A stretch of DNA of 64,000 bases from Ferranicluibacter rubi (GTDB lineage Bacteria; Pseudomonadota; Alphaproteobacteria; Rhizobiales; Rhizobiaceae): positions 176,124-240,123 of the forward strand of contig NZ_JAANCM010000010.1 of NCBI RefSeq assembly GCF_011603255.1, in the 5' to 3' direction. The translations under genes were made by a program, and so were the position numbers. The notes beneath the pieces were generated by a model. It made no database searches. It was not told the origin of the DNA and saw only the letters and a program-made list of their open reading frames with translations. The stretch's first letter is position 1, and each line of letters begins with the position of its first letter. Positions 52,798 through 63,375 of this stretch are shown piece after piece.

Positions 52798-54122
52798 CGA
52801 AGAGAACGAGCATCACGCGACCGCTCATGCTGTCCCTGACTGGGATGCTCGCCGCCTTCTGGCTTGTCGCGCTCGGCCTCGGTGTCCTCGTGATGCGGCA
52901 CGAGCTGGACGAGGTATTCGACAGCGCGCTTCAGGAGACGGCGGAAAGGCTTCTGGCCCTGACGATAGACGATCTCGAGCTGCGCCAGCAGGCTGACAGC
53001 CTGGAGATTGCCAGTCTCAACAGGTCCGGGCGGCGCGAGTATCTCGTCTATCAGGTCCGCGATCCCTCGGGTCGCCTGCTGCTGAAGTCTGACGATGCTC
53101 CATCCGACATCATTCAGCCGGAGATGAGCAAAGGCTTTAGCGACACGACCAGGTACCGAGTGTTCACCTCCGTCAGCCCGGACGGCAAACTCATCCTGCA
53201 GGTTGCGGATCGGTTCTCCGATCGCCGCGAGGCGGTCCGCGAGAGCGCGGTGACGATGCTCATCCCGCTTCTCCTTCTGATCCCCGCGAGCATCGTCTCC
53301 ATCTGGCTGGTGATCGGGCGCGCCTTGAAACCAATTGGAGCCCTGCGGCAGTCGATCGCGACGAAGGACGGTGGCAACATGGCTTCGCTTGAAGAAGCGC
53401 ATCTACCGGAAGAGCTCAAACCGATCGCTCATTCGGTGAACCTCCTTCTCGAGAGATTGAGAAATGCCTTTGCAGCCGAGCGTGAATTTACAGCCAACAG
53501 CGCGCACGAGCTGCGTACCCCGATCGCCGGCGCGCTGGCGCAGACCCAGCGGCTCGTGGAAGAGCTTCCGAATGGCCCAGGAAGAGTGCGGGCCCTCAAG
53601 ATCGAGAGGGCGTTGCACGATCTCGGTCGTTTGGCCGAGAAGCTTCTCCAGCTTGCGCGCGCGGAATCCGGGATCGGCAGCAAGGAGACCGAGGTCGATC
53701 TTCTGCAGATCCTCGATCTCGTCGTGCTCGATGTCCAACGCGGCATGAGTCTCGACAGAAAGCTGGAATTCAGGCGCCCGGCCAGCCAGTCGCTGGTGCG
53801 CCTCGTGGATGCGGATGCATTCGGCATCGTCATGCGAAACCTGATCGAGAACGCGTTGCTGCACGGCGATCCCCGGTTTCCGGTGGTCGTGGATGTGGCG
53901 GGAGATCGCTCCATCAGCGTCGTCAATGGATGCGAGGTGGTTGCAGACCATGAGCTATCCGATCTGAAAAATCGTTTCCATCGGGGTCGCACATCCGCAT
54001 CCGGTTCAGGGCTTGGGCTGGCTATAGCGGATCGGATCGTCATTGAAATGGGGGGAAAGCTGACGCTGTTCTCGCCTGCGCGTGGACGGACAGATGGTTT
54101 CGAGGCGCTAGTCGAGCTCTGA
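52794..54122 (+). CDS. Sensor histidine kinase partner of the OmpR-type regulator
   Basis: The 442-residue kinase has two membrane segments (about 12-35 and 150-175) around a periplasmic sensor of about 115 residues. A HAMP-like linker follows, then the H-box NSAHELRTPIAGAL with the phospho-His, the N box NLIENALLHG and the G box SGLGLAIADRIVIEMGG. The ATP domain's G1 region is a little short (DLKNRFHRG). It resembles PmrB/QseC-type kinases. The ATGA junction with the response-regulator gene supports a two-component pair. Confidence 0.9.
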   Translation: MTKRTSITRPLMLSLTGMLAAFWLVALGLGVLVMRHELDEVFDSALQETAERLLALTIDDLELRQQADSLEIASLNRSGRREYLVYQVRDPSGRLLLKSDDAPSDIIQPEMSKGFSDTTRYRVFTSVSPDGKLILQVADRFSDRREAVRESAVTMLIPLLLLIPASIVSIWLVIGRALKPIGALRQSIATKDGGNMASLEEAHLPEELKPIAHSVNLLLERLRNAFAAEREFTANSAHELRTPIAGALAQTQRLVEELPNGPGRVRALKIERALHDLGRLAEKLLQLARAESGIGSKETEVDLLQILDLVVLDVQRGMSLDRKLEFRRPASQSLVRLVDADAFGIVMRNLIENALLHGDPRFPVVVDVAGDRSISVVNGCEVVADHELSDLKNRFHRGRTSASGSGLGLAIADRIVIEMGGKLTLFSPARGRTDGFEALVEL

Positions 54123-54183
54123 CTGTCATGATCTTTCGGCCCTTCGACAGAGCTTCGACAGGTTACTGACCCGATAGAAGGGG

Positions 54184-54477
54184 ATGCCTTCTGCCAGACG
54201 GATACTGCCGGGTCTTATTCTGTTGTTCGCGGGGCACTCGGCTGCAGGCGCGGCTGGGATTGGGGCCGACTGCACGCTAAAACCTCGAATGGAGTGGTTA
54301 GACAGGGACGAGATCCTGAGACGAGCGGCCGAGGCCGGTTACAAGACGATCGTGATCCTGGATGTGCAGGGAACGTGCTATCACGTGCGCGCACTGACAA
54401 GATCGAAGCTCCAGGCGGATGTTTATCTCGATCCTACAACCGGGGATGTCGTTTCGGCAGTCCTTTTTGATGAGTAG
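54184..54477 (+). CDS. Small periplasmic PepSY-like protein
   Basis: The 97-residue protein has a signal peptide (LPGLILLFAGHSAAGAAG) and one PepSY-type domain (LDRDEILRRAAEAGYKTIVIL; GTCYHVRALTRS; DVYLDPTTGDVVSAVLFDE). Two Cys could form a disulfide. It follows the kinase gene by 61 bp and is probably co-transcribed. PepSY proteins beside two-component systems often modulate sensing or are targets; that role is inference. Confidence 0.8.
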   Translation: MPSARRILPGLILLFAGHSAAGAAGIGADCTLKPRMEWLDRDEILRRAAEAGYKTIVILDVQGTCYHVRALTRSKLQADVYLDPTTGDVVSAVLFDE

Positions 54478-54839
54478 TCTTGCTGAGAAAATCTATTTAC
54501 CAAGTCACATGGACCAAAGTTCCAGTTTTGTGAAGCGGTGCCCCTTAACCATCGAATGTTCTGATGCTCATGGAATGACCTGTCTCCTAGTGCATGATGT
54601 CTGATGTAAGTTAGTCGCTAGTACGTCGTGGCTGTATGACTCCCGTTTGTGCAAATGCTCAAAAAATACACTTTAATCCGTGGACTTGGTAAAAAATACA
54701 CAAAATATTTGCAATTTCTCCGCTACAATCCTCCAGTGGAGCTGAATATATGTGCACGAAATCCGTTCACTTATTGATGCTTCTGACGCGATATATACAG
54801 CATCGCGCTTTCAACCAGGTCTCCGTCGGGAAGCAGATC
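54478..54839. other. AT-rich intergenic stretch upstream of the chemoreceptor gene
   Basis: There is no supportable gene. AAAAAATACAC occurs at about 54661 and again at about 54692, a direct repeat in a short AT-rich patch that probably holds the chemoreceptor promoter. Confidence 0.4.
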
Positions 54840-56681
54840 ATGACAATTCGGCTCAAACTTCTTGCTTGTATATCATTGCTAACGGCAGCGCTTGTGACTG
54901 TTTGCGGCTTCACATTCTACGCAATGAGCGAGCAGGCAAAAATTGCTGGATCAATCGTCTCGGATCGCGTCATCCCCATGGAGCAACTCAAGCAGATCGG
55001 TGACGGGTTCGCGGTCGATATCGTTGACACCGCACACAAGGTGCGGGCGCAGCAGGTGTCTGCGAAGGATGGCTTGAAAGCAGTGGACAAGGCGCTGGTC
55101 TTGATCGAGCAGCAGTGGAAGGCGTATACCGCGACCGCGCTCACAGCCGACGAGAAAATACTGGCGGACCACTTCGCTGCCACGCGTAGTCAGGCAAGCA
55201 CAGGCATCGCGAAGCTCCGCGGGCTCCTCGCTTCAGGAGATACGGCCGCCTTGGGACAATTCAACGATTCCGAACTCTATCCGACCATCGACCCGCTCGG
55301 AACCGATATTGCCAAGCTGATCAACCTGCAGATCGGCGTAGCAAAGCAGAATCTTGAAGAAGGTACCAAGCTCACTGCAACGCTGTACACGCTGATGATT
55401 GTCCTCTCGTCACTCGGTGCGGCGGTTGCGGCGTTCTCCATCTGGACCGTGCTCAGAGGGGTGGTCCGTCCGCTGAACTCAATCACTGCGGCTATGGCCG
55501 ATCTAGCTGCCGGCGACCTGAAGGTTCAGATCTACGGAGAAGCCCGAAGCGATGAGATCGGCAAAATGGCCTCGACGGTCGCGATTTTCCGCGACAACGC
55601 GTTGGAACGTCTCCGCCTAGAAAAAGAAGCGACGAGCAACCGCTCGCAGACGGAGCATGAGCGGATCGAGCGAGAGCGCCAGCAGGCCAAGGAGGCAGAG
55701 GAAGTTCGCTTTGCGGTCGACAACATCGGTCACGCATTGGGACAACTGTCGAACGGCAGATTGAACTACCGCATCACTTCCGAGTTTGCCGACCGTCTTG
55801 ACCAGGTCCGCTCGGACTTCAACGGCGCTGTCGCCAAGCTTGAAGATGTCATGCGGGGCATTGGTCAGAACGCCCAGGCGATCGCGGCCGGCTCGAACCA
55901 GATCAGAGTTGCTGCGGATGATCTTTCCAAGCGGACCGAGCAGCAGGCGGCCTCGGTGGAAGAGACGGCAGCAGCGCTTGAGCAGATTACGACAACCGTC
56001 ACGGACTCAAGCCGTCGGGCTGCGGAAGCCGGTAAGCAAGTGGCGGACACACGCCAGTCGGCAGAGCATTCCGGTGAGATCGTCGACCGCGCTATTATCG
56101 CTATGCGGGAGATCGAGGCTTCGTCGCGAGAGATCTCCAGCATTATAGGGGTCATCGATGAGATCGCCTTCCAGACCAATCTCCTTGCATTGAACGCAGG
56201 TGTCGAAGCCGCCCGCGCGGGGGATGCAGGCAAGGGGTTTGCAGTCGTCGCACAGGAAGTCCGAGAGTTAGCGCAACGGTCGGCGTCGGCTGCCAAGGAA
56301 ATCAAAACGCTCATCTCAAAGTCCGGCGAGCAGGTACAGAACGGTGTCCTGCTTGTGACCGAAACCGGGAAGGCGTTGCAGCAGATCGTTACCCAGGTTC
56401 AGTCGGTAAATACGAATGTATCAGCTATCGTCGAAGGCGCGAGAGAACAGGCCACTGGGCTGAAGGAGATCAATACCGCCGTTAATACGATGGATCAGGG
56501 TACACAGCAGAATGCGGCAATGGTCGAGGAAACGACAGCCGCAAGCCATTCCCTCGCGAAGGAGGCAGAAGGACTGTTTGATCTGATCGGTCAGTTTGAG
56601 ATTGGCTCTCAGTCCAGCTCATCCATAGCTCCAGCGAAGACAACAGGGAATCTGTCTGTGTACCAGCGTCTTGCGAGTTGA
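54840..56681 (+). CDS. Methyl-accepting chemotaxis protein (membrane)
   Basis: The 613-residue receptor has an N-terminal membrane segment ([21 protein letters not shown]), a four-helix-bundle-like periplasmic domain of about 150 residues, a second segment near residue 185, two HAMP-like regions ([19 protein letters not shown] and [15 protein letters not shown]), and the signalling tip [26 protein letters not shown] 54840 follows GGGAAG; an ATG at 54750 is open but adds residues without a function I can see. No CheR-binding pentapeptide ends the protein. Confidence 0.9.
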   Translation: MTIRLKLLACISLLTAALVTVCGFTFYAMSEQAKIAGSIVSDRVIPMEQLKQIGDGFAVDIVDTAHKVRAQQVSAKDGLKAVDKALVLIEQQWKAYTATALTADEKILADHFAATRSQASTGIAKLRGLLASGDTAALGQFNDSELYPTIDPLGTDIAKLINLQIGVAKQNLEEGTKLTATLYTLMIVLSSLGAAVAAFSIWTVLRGVVRPLNSITAAMADLAAGDLKVQIYGEARSDEIGKMASTVAIFRDNALERLRLEKEATSNRSQTEHERIERERQQAKEAEEVRFAVDNIGHALGQLSNGRLNYRITSEFADRLDQVRSDFNGAVAKLEDVMRGIGQNAQAIAAGSNQIRVAADDLSKRTEQQAASVEETAAALEQITTTVTDSSRRAAEAGKQVADTRQSAEHSGEIVDRAIIAMREIEASSREISSIIGVIDEIAFQTNLLALNAGVEAARAGDAGKGFAVVAQEVRELAQRSASAAKEIKTLISKSGEQVQNGVLLVTETGKALQQIVTQVQSVNTNVSAIVEGAREQATGLKEINTAVNTMDQGTQQNAAMVEETTAASHSLAKEAEGLFDLIGQFEIGSQSSSSIAPAKTTGNLSVYQRLAS

Positions 56682-57172
56682 TCGATGATGCCCGCATTTG
56701 CAGAACAGGCTACGGGCGATCAGCCTCGTCACAGATACTATAGCCTTCATCCATTGGGGCCGTTAGCCACGGCCGTTCCTATCCGTCGTTGAAAAGAATG
56801 CAGTATGTGTAAAGATTTCATCGCCCACTGATTGGCTTGCGCTCTGTCAGTCTAAATCTGCACTTCGAACAGTCTATCCGAGCCAATCGGTGCTATATGG
56901 TCGTCGTCTAGCTCAGGCAAAAAATCAAAAATTGCAACAGACAGCATCTGGAGTATCGGCGCTTGCGCCTGCTCCAGCCTCAACGACTTGTTTCGAAGGA
57001 ATCGCAGATTTTCCTGTGCCTAACCTAACCTTCCACTTGTCTGCCCGCTTGTTAACGATCTTCGTTCGTTGATTCTACATGAAGCAATGCTAGAACCGGA
57101 CGAGCGACAAGCCTGGCATGATGCCTTCCGTGCAGTCGCCGATGACCCTGTCCTCCGCATTCTGGACTGCTC
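56682..57172. other. Intergenic stretch before the GGDEF/EAL gene
   Basis: No gene or strong repeat is visible over about 490 bp. Candidate short frames lack ribosome sites and homologous features. The stretch presumably holds the promoter of the c-di-GMP gene near its right end. Confidence 0.4.
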
Positions 57173-59347
57173 ATGAACGCCCGATTTTTACTCCCCCGCC
57201 GTCCTCGCATCTCGTCTGTCGCCTGCGCCACGCTCTTCTTTCTGTTTGTGGGGTTGGTGCTTACTGCGCTCATGACCCACGTCGTAGGTACGATGGTAAC
57301 GTCAGCAAACGACATCGACGATGCGCGTGCGACGAGAGCCGCGCAGGCTTCCATTTCTTCCTTGAAGAGCCGTTTGTCTGGAGTGTTGCAGGACAACTCC
57401 GTCTGGGACGATGCGTTCAGCGCTGCGACCGGATCGGACCCGGTAGGCTGGGCCTACGAGAACTGGGGAAAGACGTCCGCAGACTATCCGCTATATGATG
57501 CCGTCGTTGCTCTCGATCAGCTTGGAAAGCCGTTTTCCGCCTATCTGGACGGCCAGCCTTTCGATCCCCTTGCAATGTTCGGGATTGCTTTTGCCAAGCA
57601 TATCGAAAGCGCCGCGGTGGCAGGGAAGCCACCTGTTGTGAAATTTCTGCCCGCTGGAAACCGCGTCTTCCTTGTCGCGTCGAATGCGATCCAGCCGTTC
57701 GCACTTGAGGATCAACCAGCCTATCGTCACCCCGTGCTGACGATGCTGAAGGAGATAACCCCGGAAGTCCTTGCCGCAGAGTCGGTGCAGTATGACCTCA
57801 AGGATTTGCGGCTGGCTGCAACAGAGGAACCTGGCTGGCTCAATCAGTCGCTTAGGGACGCCAACGGCAAGGTGATCGGATACCTGTCATGGAGTAGCCA
57901 GCGTCCTGGTCTCGCGCTGTTCAAGCTGGTCCAGCCCTACATCTATGCCGCCATTGCAATCCTGCTTGTCTTCCTCACTGGGGTTCTCGTCTTTGGTGCA
58001 GTTGAATCGAAGCGCCTCGCAGCCTTGGCAGCGGTTGCCAAACACGAGGCGACCCATGACAGCTTGACGGGCCTGCATAACCGGGCAGGCCTTCTGCTGG
58101 CGATGAGCCTTGTCCAGAACGCCCGCGCGGACGATGGACTGCTGACCCTGCATATGATCGATCTCGATGGCTTTAAAGCTGTCAACGACGCCTGGGGTCA
58201 TGCCGTGGGTGACGAACTGATCCGTCGAACAGCCGCGGCTATCACGAACCTGCATCCGTCTGTTGCCAGCGTAGCGCGTCTTGGCGGGGACGAGTTTGCC
58301 CTTGTCCAGCGAGGACCGACGTTGACCGACCTGGACGATGCTATACTCGATATCTTCCGCACGCCCTTCGAGATCGGTGGACGGATCATCGAGGTCGGCG
58401 CGAGTATTGGAACGGCATGCGCCATAGCACTGGTCGAGCCGTTGGAAATTCTCAGACGCGCTGACATGGCGCTCTACCGGGCGAAAGAGGATGGCCGAGG
58501 CAGGATCGTGCGATATGACCCGGCGCTGGACGTGGAGCGCGAACACCTGGCTTTGCTCGAGAGTGACCTGCGCGCGGCGATCGCATCCGGAGCCATCACG
58601 CCGGTGTTCCAGCCACTTGTATCCGCTGTAGACGGGTCCATGCACGGCGTGGAGGCGCTCGCGCGTTGGGACGGACCACGAGGACAGATCAGCCCGGAAG
58701 TCTTCATTCCGTTGGCCGAGAAGGCCGGGCTCATCGACGCACTCGGACGTCATATGCTGGTCACTTCGATAGCCCAGGCAAGGCGCTGGCCAGACCTCTA
58801 CCTATCCGTCAACGTTTCCCCCTTGCAGCTCTGCAGCCCGGACTTCTCGCATATGGTTTCCACGGCTCTTGAGACGGAGGGCTTTGATCCAAAACGGCTA
58901 ACTTTGGAGATCACGGAAGGTGTTCTCATGTCGAACCCCGACCAGGCGCGCCGCTCGATCAACGCGCTGAAGACAATTGGCGTGCGATTCGCTCTGGACG
59001 ACTTCGGTTGCGGCTATGCCAGCATTGGCGCACTGCGAACTTTCGGCTTCGACCGTGTCAAGATCGACCGTTCACTTGTTACGGCGCTCGAGGAAAAATC
59101 GAACGGCGAGGACGTGCTGAAGGCAACGATCTTGTTGGCCATCGCCCTAGATATTCCTGTAACGGCAGAGGGGATCGAGAACCTTCACCAAGCGCAGATC
59201 CTGAGAGCTGCCGGCTGCGACCAGCTTCAAGGCTATCTGATGGGAAGGCCTATGCAGGCCGGAGAAATCGATATCCAGCTCTTGGAACAAGCCGTGCTCG
59301 GCGGAAGCAGAGTAAAGCCGCTTTCAAGGGGGTCGAGAGAAAGCTGA
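57173..59347 (+). CDS. CHASE4-GGDEF-EAL c-di-GMP turnover protein
   Basis: The 724-residue protein has two membrane segments (about 17-40 and 258-280) flanking a periplasmic CHASE4-like domain with QDNSVWDDAF and WGKTSADYPLYD. It continues with a GGDEF domain (THDSLTGLHNRAG, RLGGDEFALVQ intact) and an EAL domain (VEALARWDG, SVNVSPLQL, LEITEGVL, DDFGCGYAS, QGYLMGRPM). Both catalytic signatures appear intact, so it may make and break cyclic-di-GMP, with the periplasmic signal shifting the balance. It lies near two chemoreceptor genes, suggesting a motility or biofilm decision. Confidence 0.92.
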   Translation: MNARFLLPRRPRISSVACATLFFLFVGLVLTALMTHVVGTMVTSANDIDDARATRAAQASISSLKSRLSGVLQDNSVWDDAFSAATGSDPVGWAYENWGKTSADYPLYDAVVALDQLGKPFSAYLDGQPFDPLAMFGIAFAKHIESAAVAGKPPVVKFLPAGNRVFLVASNAIQPFALEDQPAYRHPVLTMLKEITPEVLAAESVQYDLKDLRLAATEEPGWLNQSLRDANGKVIGYLSWSSQRPGLALFKLVQPYIYAAIAILLVFLTGVLVFGAVESKRLAALAAVAKHEATHDSLTGLHNRAGLLLAMSLVQNARADDGLLTLHMIDLDGFKAVNDAWGHAVGDELIRRTAAAITNLHPSVASVARLGGDEFALVQRGPTLTDLDDAILDIFRTPFEIGGRIIEVGASIGTACAIALVEPLEILRRADMALYRAKEDGRGRIVRYDPALDVEREHLALLESDLRAAIASGAITPVFQPLVSAVDGSMHGVEALARWDGPRGQISPEVFIPLAEKAGLIDALGRHMLVTSIAQARRWPDLYLSVNVSPLQLCSPDFSHMVSTALETEGFDPKRLTLEITEGVLMSNPDQARRSINALKTIGVRFALDDFGCGYASIGALRTFGFDRVKIDRSLVTALEEKSNGEDVLKATILLAIALDIPVTAEGIENLHQAQILRAAGCDQLQGYLMGRPMQAGEIDIQLLEQAVLGGSRVKPLSRGSRES

Positions 59348-59710
59348 AGGCGGTCGATGTCATCGATGTGCTCTCTGATCTGTTCATCCTGCGCGGCATC
59401 CCTGTTAGGCAGAAAACGTCGGTTCTGGCTGTCAATCTGTAGGCGTTCCGGTTGACCAGCACCTGAGACCATCAAGGGCCTACCATCTACAAATTAGCTG
59501 TCGAGGGTTCGTATCCCATCAAGGCGTGTATGTCCATGAGAGCGGCGTAAGCCCACATCGTCGCACTGAGTCACTACTGACAGAAATTAATCGACCTAAA
59601 GCTAAAATCAGTTTGAGGAATACGCTCCGATCGCGTACCTTTCCTAGAGCTTTGTAAGATCTACCTGTAATAGATCCTTGATGGATGCGACGGAAATGGT
59701 ATGGACACTC
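59348..59710. other. Intergenic stretch with T-arm-like fragment (copy 5)
   Basis: GGTTCGTATCCCATCAAGGC at 59506-59525 belongs to the T-arm-like family. No tRNA can be folded from the surrounding bases. No other feature is seen. Confidence 0.4.
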
Positions 59711-59902
59711 ATGTCCGCGGCTCCAAAACGAAAACCGTACGTCGCCATGACCGACCTTGATGCCAGATGGTCAGTGGTCAACGCGCGAACAGGCCTAGCG
59801 CTGGTTGTCAATGGCGTGCCAATGGTCTTGCTAAGCCGAGACCAGGCTACAGCTTTGGCTGATGCTGCCAATCACGGGGCTCACTTTCTGACGATGCATT
59901 GA
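59711..59902 (+). CDS. Small hypothetical protein
   Basis: The 63-residue frame (MSAAPKRKPYVAMTDLDARW, then GLALVVNGVPMVLLSRDQA) has a compact alpha/beta-like pattern with no signal peptide. A weak GGA lies 8 nt before the ATG. An extended start at 59678 is possible. It could be a real small gene, but homology cannot be judged here. Confidence 0.35.
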   Translation: MSAAPKRKPYVAMTDLDARWSVVNARTGLALVVNGVPMVLLSRDQATALADAANHGAHFLTMH

Positions 59903-59924
59903 TCTGCAACTTTACGATCCTGAA

Positions 59925-60278
59925 TTAGCGAACTGGTTCTGTCCCACCTCCCGGATCCTGTCGCAAACTGAACGTCTCGATCCATGCCTGCAGGTGCCGG
60001 AAACCTGCATCATTGAACATGTAAACGCGACGGGTGCCGCTGTTCTGAACTGTGACCAACTGTGCTTCGCGCAACGCTCTGAGATGTTGTGAAACGGCGG
60101 GTCGGCTGATCGGAAGATGATCGGCCATCTGATTTACGGTCATTGCAGAAGCTCTGAGCTGCTCTAGCAGGTGACGACGGGTCGGATCTGAGATGGCCTT
60201 GAAAACACAATCCATGACAGGCGAGCGATGGCTGGGAATTTCCCGGGACGTCACTACCGCGCGTTTATCAGAACTCAT
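59925..60278 (-). CDS. ArsR-family winged-helix regulator
   Basis: The 117-residue protein contains the Ars[24 protein letters not shown], then [28 protein letters not shown] and the wing [10 protein letters not shown]. There is no obvious Cys-based metal site, so it may be of the SdpR/thiol-independent kind. Its ATG (60278) lies inside the last codons of the chemoreceptor gene, an 11-nt overlap with AGGAA upstream, so it is translated together with it, an unusual pairing. Confidence 0.88.
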   Translation of the reverse strand: MSSDKRAVVTSREIPSHRSPVMDCVFKAISDPTRRHLLEQLRASAMTVNQMADHLPISRPAVSQHLRALREAQLVTVQNSGTRRVYMFNDAGFRHLQAWIETFSLRQDPGGGTEPVR

Positions 60279-62049
60279 GCCATTCCTCGGTATTCAGCAC
60301 AGTGTTCCCTCGACGCGTTGCCACCAGTCTGACTGACTTCGCAATCTGGGGCGCGCCCGTTATGGATGTATGGCGCATCGCACCGCTGCTCTGCCGGGTG
60401 TCCTCGCGAACTTCTCCGACCTTGAACCGCGACAGCAATTCGAACAACTGCCCCGCTTCCGTTGCCAGTTGGCTGGCCGCAGCACTTGTCTCTTCGACCA
60501 TGGCCGCATTCTGCTGGGTCGCCTGGTCCATGGTATTGACGGCCGTGCTGATCTCCTTGAGCCCGGTTGCCTGCTCCGTCGAAGCCACCACGATCGCACT
60601 GACATTGCGGTCGACCTGAACGACCTGCTCCACGATGTCCTGCAGGGCGTCCCCTGTCGTCCCGACCAGAGCCACGCCGTTCTTGACGAACCTGCCCGAC
60701 TTGGCGATCAGATCCTTGATTTCCTTCGCAGCAACAGCCGACCTTTGGGCCAGTTCGCGTACTTCCTGTGCAACAACGGCAAAGCCCTTGCCTGCCTCAC
60801 CGGCCCGTGCCGCTTCAACACCCGCATTCAGGGCCAGCAGGTTGGTTTGGAAGGCGATACCATCGATCACGCTGATAATGGTCGCGATCTCCGTGGAGGA
60901 ACGCTCGATATCCCCCATGGCGGACACCGCCTCGCTCACCACCAGCCCTGACTGCTCGGCGCAGCCCTTGGTGGTTCGCACCAGTTGCCCCGCTTCCTTG
61001 GCCCGGTGGCTGGAGTCGGCAACGGTGGTGGTGATCTGCTCAAGGGCAGCGGCCGTTTCTTCCACTGAAGCAGCTTGCTGCTCGGTGCGTCGTGCCAGGT
61101 TATCCGACGCTGACTGGATTTCCCGGGACGCAGATGCGATTGCGGCGGCATTCCGGGAAACTGTCTGCATGGCGGAACAGAGGCTGGAAGCGGTTTCGTT
61201 GAAGTCGCCCCGCAGCGTTTCGAGCGCTGGCAGGAAAGGGGTCGTGATAGACTGCGTCAAGTCACCCTGCGACAGCGCCTTGAGCGCGAAGCCAAGCTGC
61301 TCGACATTGTTGACCCGCGCGGTAACGTCGGTAGCGAACTTGACAACCTTGAAGACTTTGCCGTTCATGTCGAAGATGGGGTTGTAGGACGCCTGAATAT
61401 GAACCTGCCGGCCGCCCTTGCCGATGCGCATGAACTCGTCGGCGACCAGTTCACCTGTCGTCAGGCGCGACCAGAAGCGCCTGTACTCGTCACTCGCAAC
61501 GTAAACGGCGTCGCAGAACAGCGAATGATGCCTGCCGACGATTTCGCTGGCCGTGTAGCCCAGCGCCGTTAGGAAATTCTCGTTGGCGGTGAGGATCTGA
61601 CCGTCGGGGGTGAACTCGATGACGGCCTGAGCGCGTGAAATGGCCTCAAGCTTCCCCGCATGTTCTGCTGTCCTGATAGCTTCATCGGTAACGTCCGTGG
61701 CTATCTTGACAACTTTATAGGGTTTCTTACCACGAAAAACCGGGTTGTAGGACGCCTCGATCCAGACTGGTCGGCCATCTTTGGTAAGGCGTTTGTAGCG
61801 GCGGCGATCGAACTCTCCGCGGGTCAGGTTTGCCCAAAAATCCTTGTATGCCTGTGTATCCAGTTCCTTTGGATCCATGAAAATTTCATGGTGTTTCCCA
61901 ACAATTTCCGGAAGCGTGTATCCGAGCGCGTTCAGGAAATTGTCATTGGCAGTTATAATCTTTCCCTCAAGCGTAAACTCGATAATTGCTTGGGACTTCT
62001 GGAACGCACTGAGCACGTTTCTGCAATCACCGGAAAACAAAATTGACAT
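60268..62049 (-). CDS. Soluble double-PAS chemoreceptor with CheR-docking tail
   Basis: The 593-residue protein has two PAS domains in tandem (residues about 15-130 and 135-250; both with FT-x-GxI-x-xANxNFLxALGY). A methyl-accepting domain with the tip [23 protein letters not shown] follows. There are no membrane segments, so it should sense an internal signal. The last residues EEWHEF fit the x-W-x-x-F pentapeptide that docks CheR/CheB in other bacteria. It is followed by an overlapping ArsR gene. Heme or flavin binding by the PAS domains cannot be judged. Confidence 0.92.
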   Translation of the reverse strand: MSILFSGDCRNVLSAFQKSQAIIEFTLEGKIITANDNFLNALGYTLPEIVGKHHEIFMDPKELDTQAYKDFWANLTRGEFDRRRYKRLTKDGRPVWIEASYNPVFRGKKPYKVVKIATDVTDEAIRTAEHAGKLEAISRAQAVIEFTPDGQILTANENFLTALGYTASEIVGRHHSLFCDAVYVASDEYRRFWSRLTTGELVADEFMRIGKGGRQVHIQASYNPIFDMNGKVFKVVKFATDVTARVNNVEQLGFALKALSQGDLTQSITTPFLPALETLRGDFNETASSLCSAMQTVSRNAAAIASASREIQSASDNLARRTEQQAASVEETAAALEQITTTVADSSHRAKEAGQLVRTTKGCAEQSGLVVSEAVSAMGDIERSSTEIATIISVIDGIAFQTNLLALNAGVEAARAGEAGKGFAVVAQEVRELAQRSAVAAKEIKDLIAKSGRFVKNGVALVGTTGDALQDIVEQVVQVDRNVSAIVVASTEQATGLKEISTAVNTMDQATQQNAAMVEETSAAASQLATEAGQLFELLSRFKVGEVREDTRQSSGAMRHTSITGAPQIAKSVRLVATRRGNTVLNTEEWHEF

Positions 62050-62370
62050 ACTTCAACCCTCGCAACGCCGAGACCAATGTTCGGCTGAATCCACCTACGT
62101 TTCGACACTCCGCACAAGAGTGCGGGGTAATGAAGCGGACAATTACGTTCAAAATTTAAGGAATATAAAAGTTAGGTCTCCCTTTAAAAGATAAGTTCGG
62201 GATTGCGATAAATTATGCGCATTGGCGCTATTTCCGGCCTGATGCAGCCTTGATCGTTAGCGATATTGCTGGCTACATAACCGGCGCGAACATTACGAAA
62301 ACCCTTATTGCACCGAACGTGTCGCACTCTCTCGGACGCTTAATCTTGAAGTCCCTATCGGCACCGGCAC
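62050..62370. other. Divergent promoter region with a hairpin
   Basis: CTCCGCAC-AAGA-GTGCGGGG at 62108-62127 forms an 8-bp stem with one wobble pair, about 60 bp upstream of the chemoreceptor start. It may be in its 5' leader. The rest is gene-free and AT-richer. Confidence 0.45.
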
Positions 62371-63375
62371 ATGGCAAACTCGAATTCACATATTGAACCC
62401 CTTTGGATTCCGCCGCCAAAGGTGTTTTCTTTACAAACGCACGACCGGCAGCAAATCGATCATCTGAATGATCTGACCTTCCTGAGCGTTGCTTTCAAAC
62501 CTCTTCGAAAAGAGCCTTTCTACCTGGATGCGAAAGGGGTCCATGGAGGCGCGATCACCCAATGGACAACGGATGCCCCATTCGGCTTCGTATCTTCACC
62601 GAAAGTTGCGCTCGACAAGGTTACGATCCGCTTCGTTGCAAACGGCGGGATCATCCGCAGAAACTCCTTTGCGGAATATCTTGGTACCCCCGGCAAAGCC
62701 ATGTTTGTTGCGTTCGAGGAGATGGTCACGGAAGAAGCATCAGCTGGTTTCCAGGCATTTGCAGGAACCATTGATCGGTCGGCCCTGATGTCAGGTCATG
62801 TCGCGCTCGAAGGCAGCGACGAGTTTGCCTTTCCGTGCTTCCAGCCGGTTGTCGATATCAGTGGGGCTGCGATGAGAGCCTTTCGCCACAACTTCTATCT
62901 GGTCTACGAACGTCTGAACGCTGGCGTCGATGAGCACGACCTGTCGTTCCCGCTCCTTCAAGAGATGATAATTTATCAGTTCCTTGCCGCTTGGCCGAGG
63001 TCTTCACCTCTAGATGAAGGAAATGTCGTCCTGCGCCCCTCTTGGCAGGTTCGACGTGCTTTGGACTACATCGATGCGAACCTGCAACGAAAAATCACCC
63101 TTGCCGAGATTGCAGTTGCTGCGGGCATTGGTGTGCGATCGCTTCAAGCAAGCTTTCGAAAGGAACTGGGGAAAACACCGATTCAATGGATCACGGAACG
63201 GCGGCTAGCAGGGGTCCATAAAGAGCTAATAGACCCACCACATATTGAAGCATCAATTGCAGAGGTTGCTCGCAGGTGGGGCTTTACACACTTGGGCGAT
63301 TTCAGCCGAAAGTACAGGGAACGCTATGGTGACACTCCTCTGAAATCCAAACGCGGAGTGGACTATCCGCAGTGA
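62371..63375 (+). CDS. AraC-family transcriptional regulator
   Basis: The 334-residue protein has an N-terminal AraC-binding-like sensor (VTIRFVANGGIIRRNSFAEY) and two C-terminal HTH motifs: LAEIAVAAGIGVRSLQASFRKELG and IAEVARRWGFTHLGDFSRKYRERYG. It is divergent from the PAS chemoreceptor gene and may act on it. The ATG is the first codon of the frame. The effector is unknown. Confidence 0.88.
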   Translation: MANSNSHIEPLWIPPPKVFSLQTHDRQQIDHLNDLTFLSVAFKPLRKEPFYLDAKGVHGGAITQWTTDAPFGFVSSPKVALDKVTIRFVANGGIIRRNSFAEYLGTPGKAMFVAFEEMVTEEASAGFQAFAGTIDRSALMSGHVALEGSDEFAFPCFQPVVDISGAAMRAFRHNFYLVYERLNAGVDEHDLSFPLLQEMIIYQFLAAWPRSSPLDEGNVVLRPSWQVRRALDYIDANLQRKITLAEIAVAAGIGVRSLQASFRKELGKTPIQWITERRLAGVHKELIDPPHIEASIAEVARRWGFTHLGDFSRKYRERYGDTPLKSKRGVDYPQ

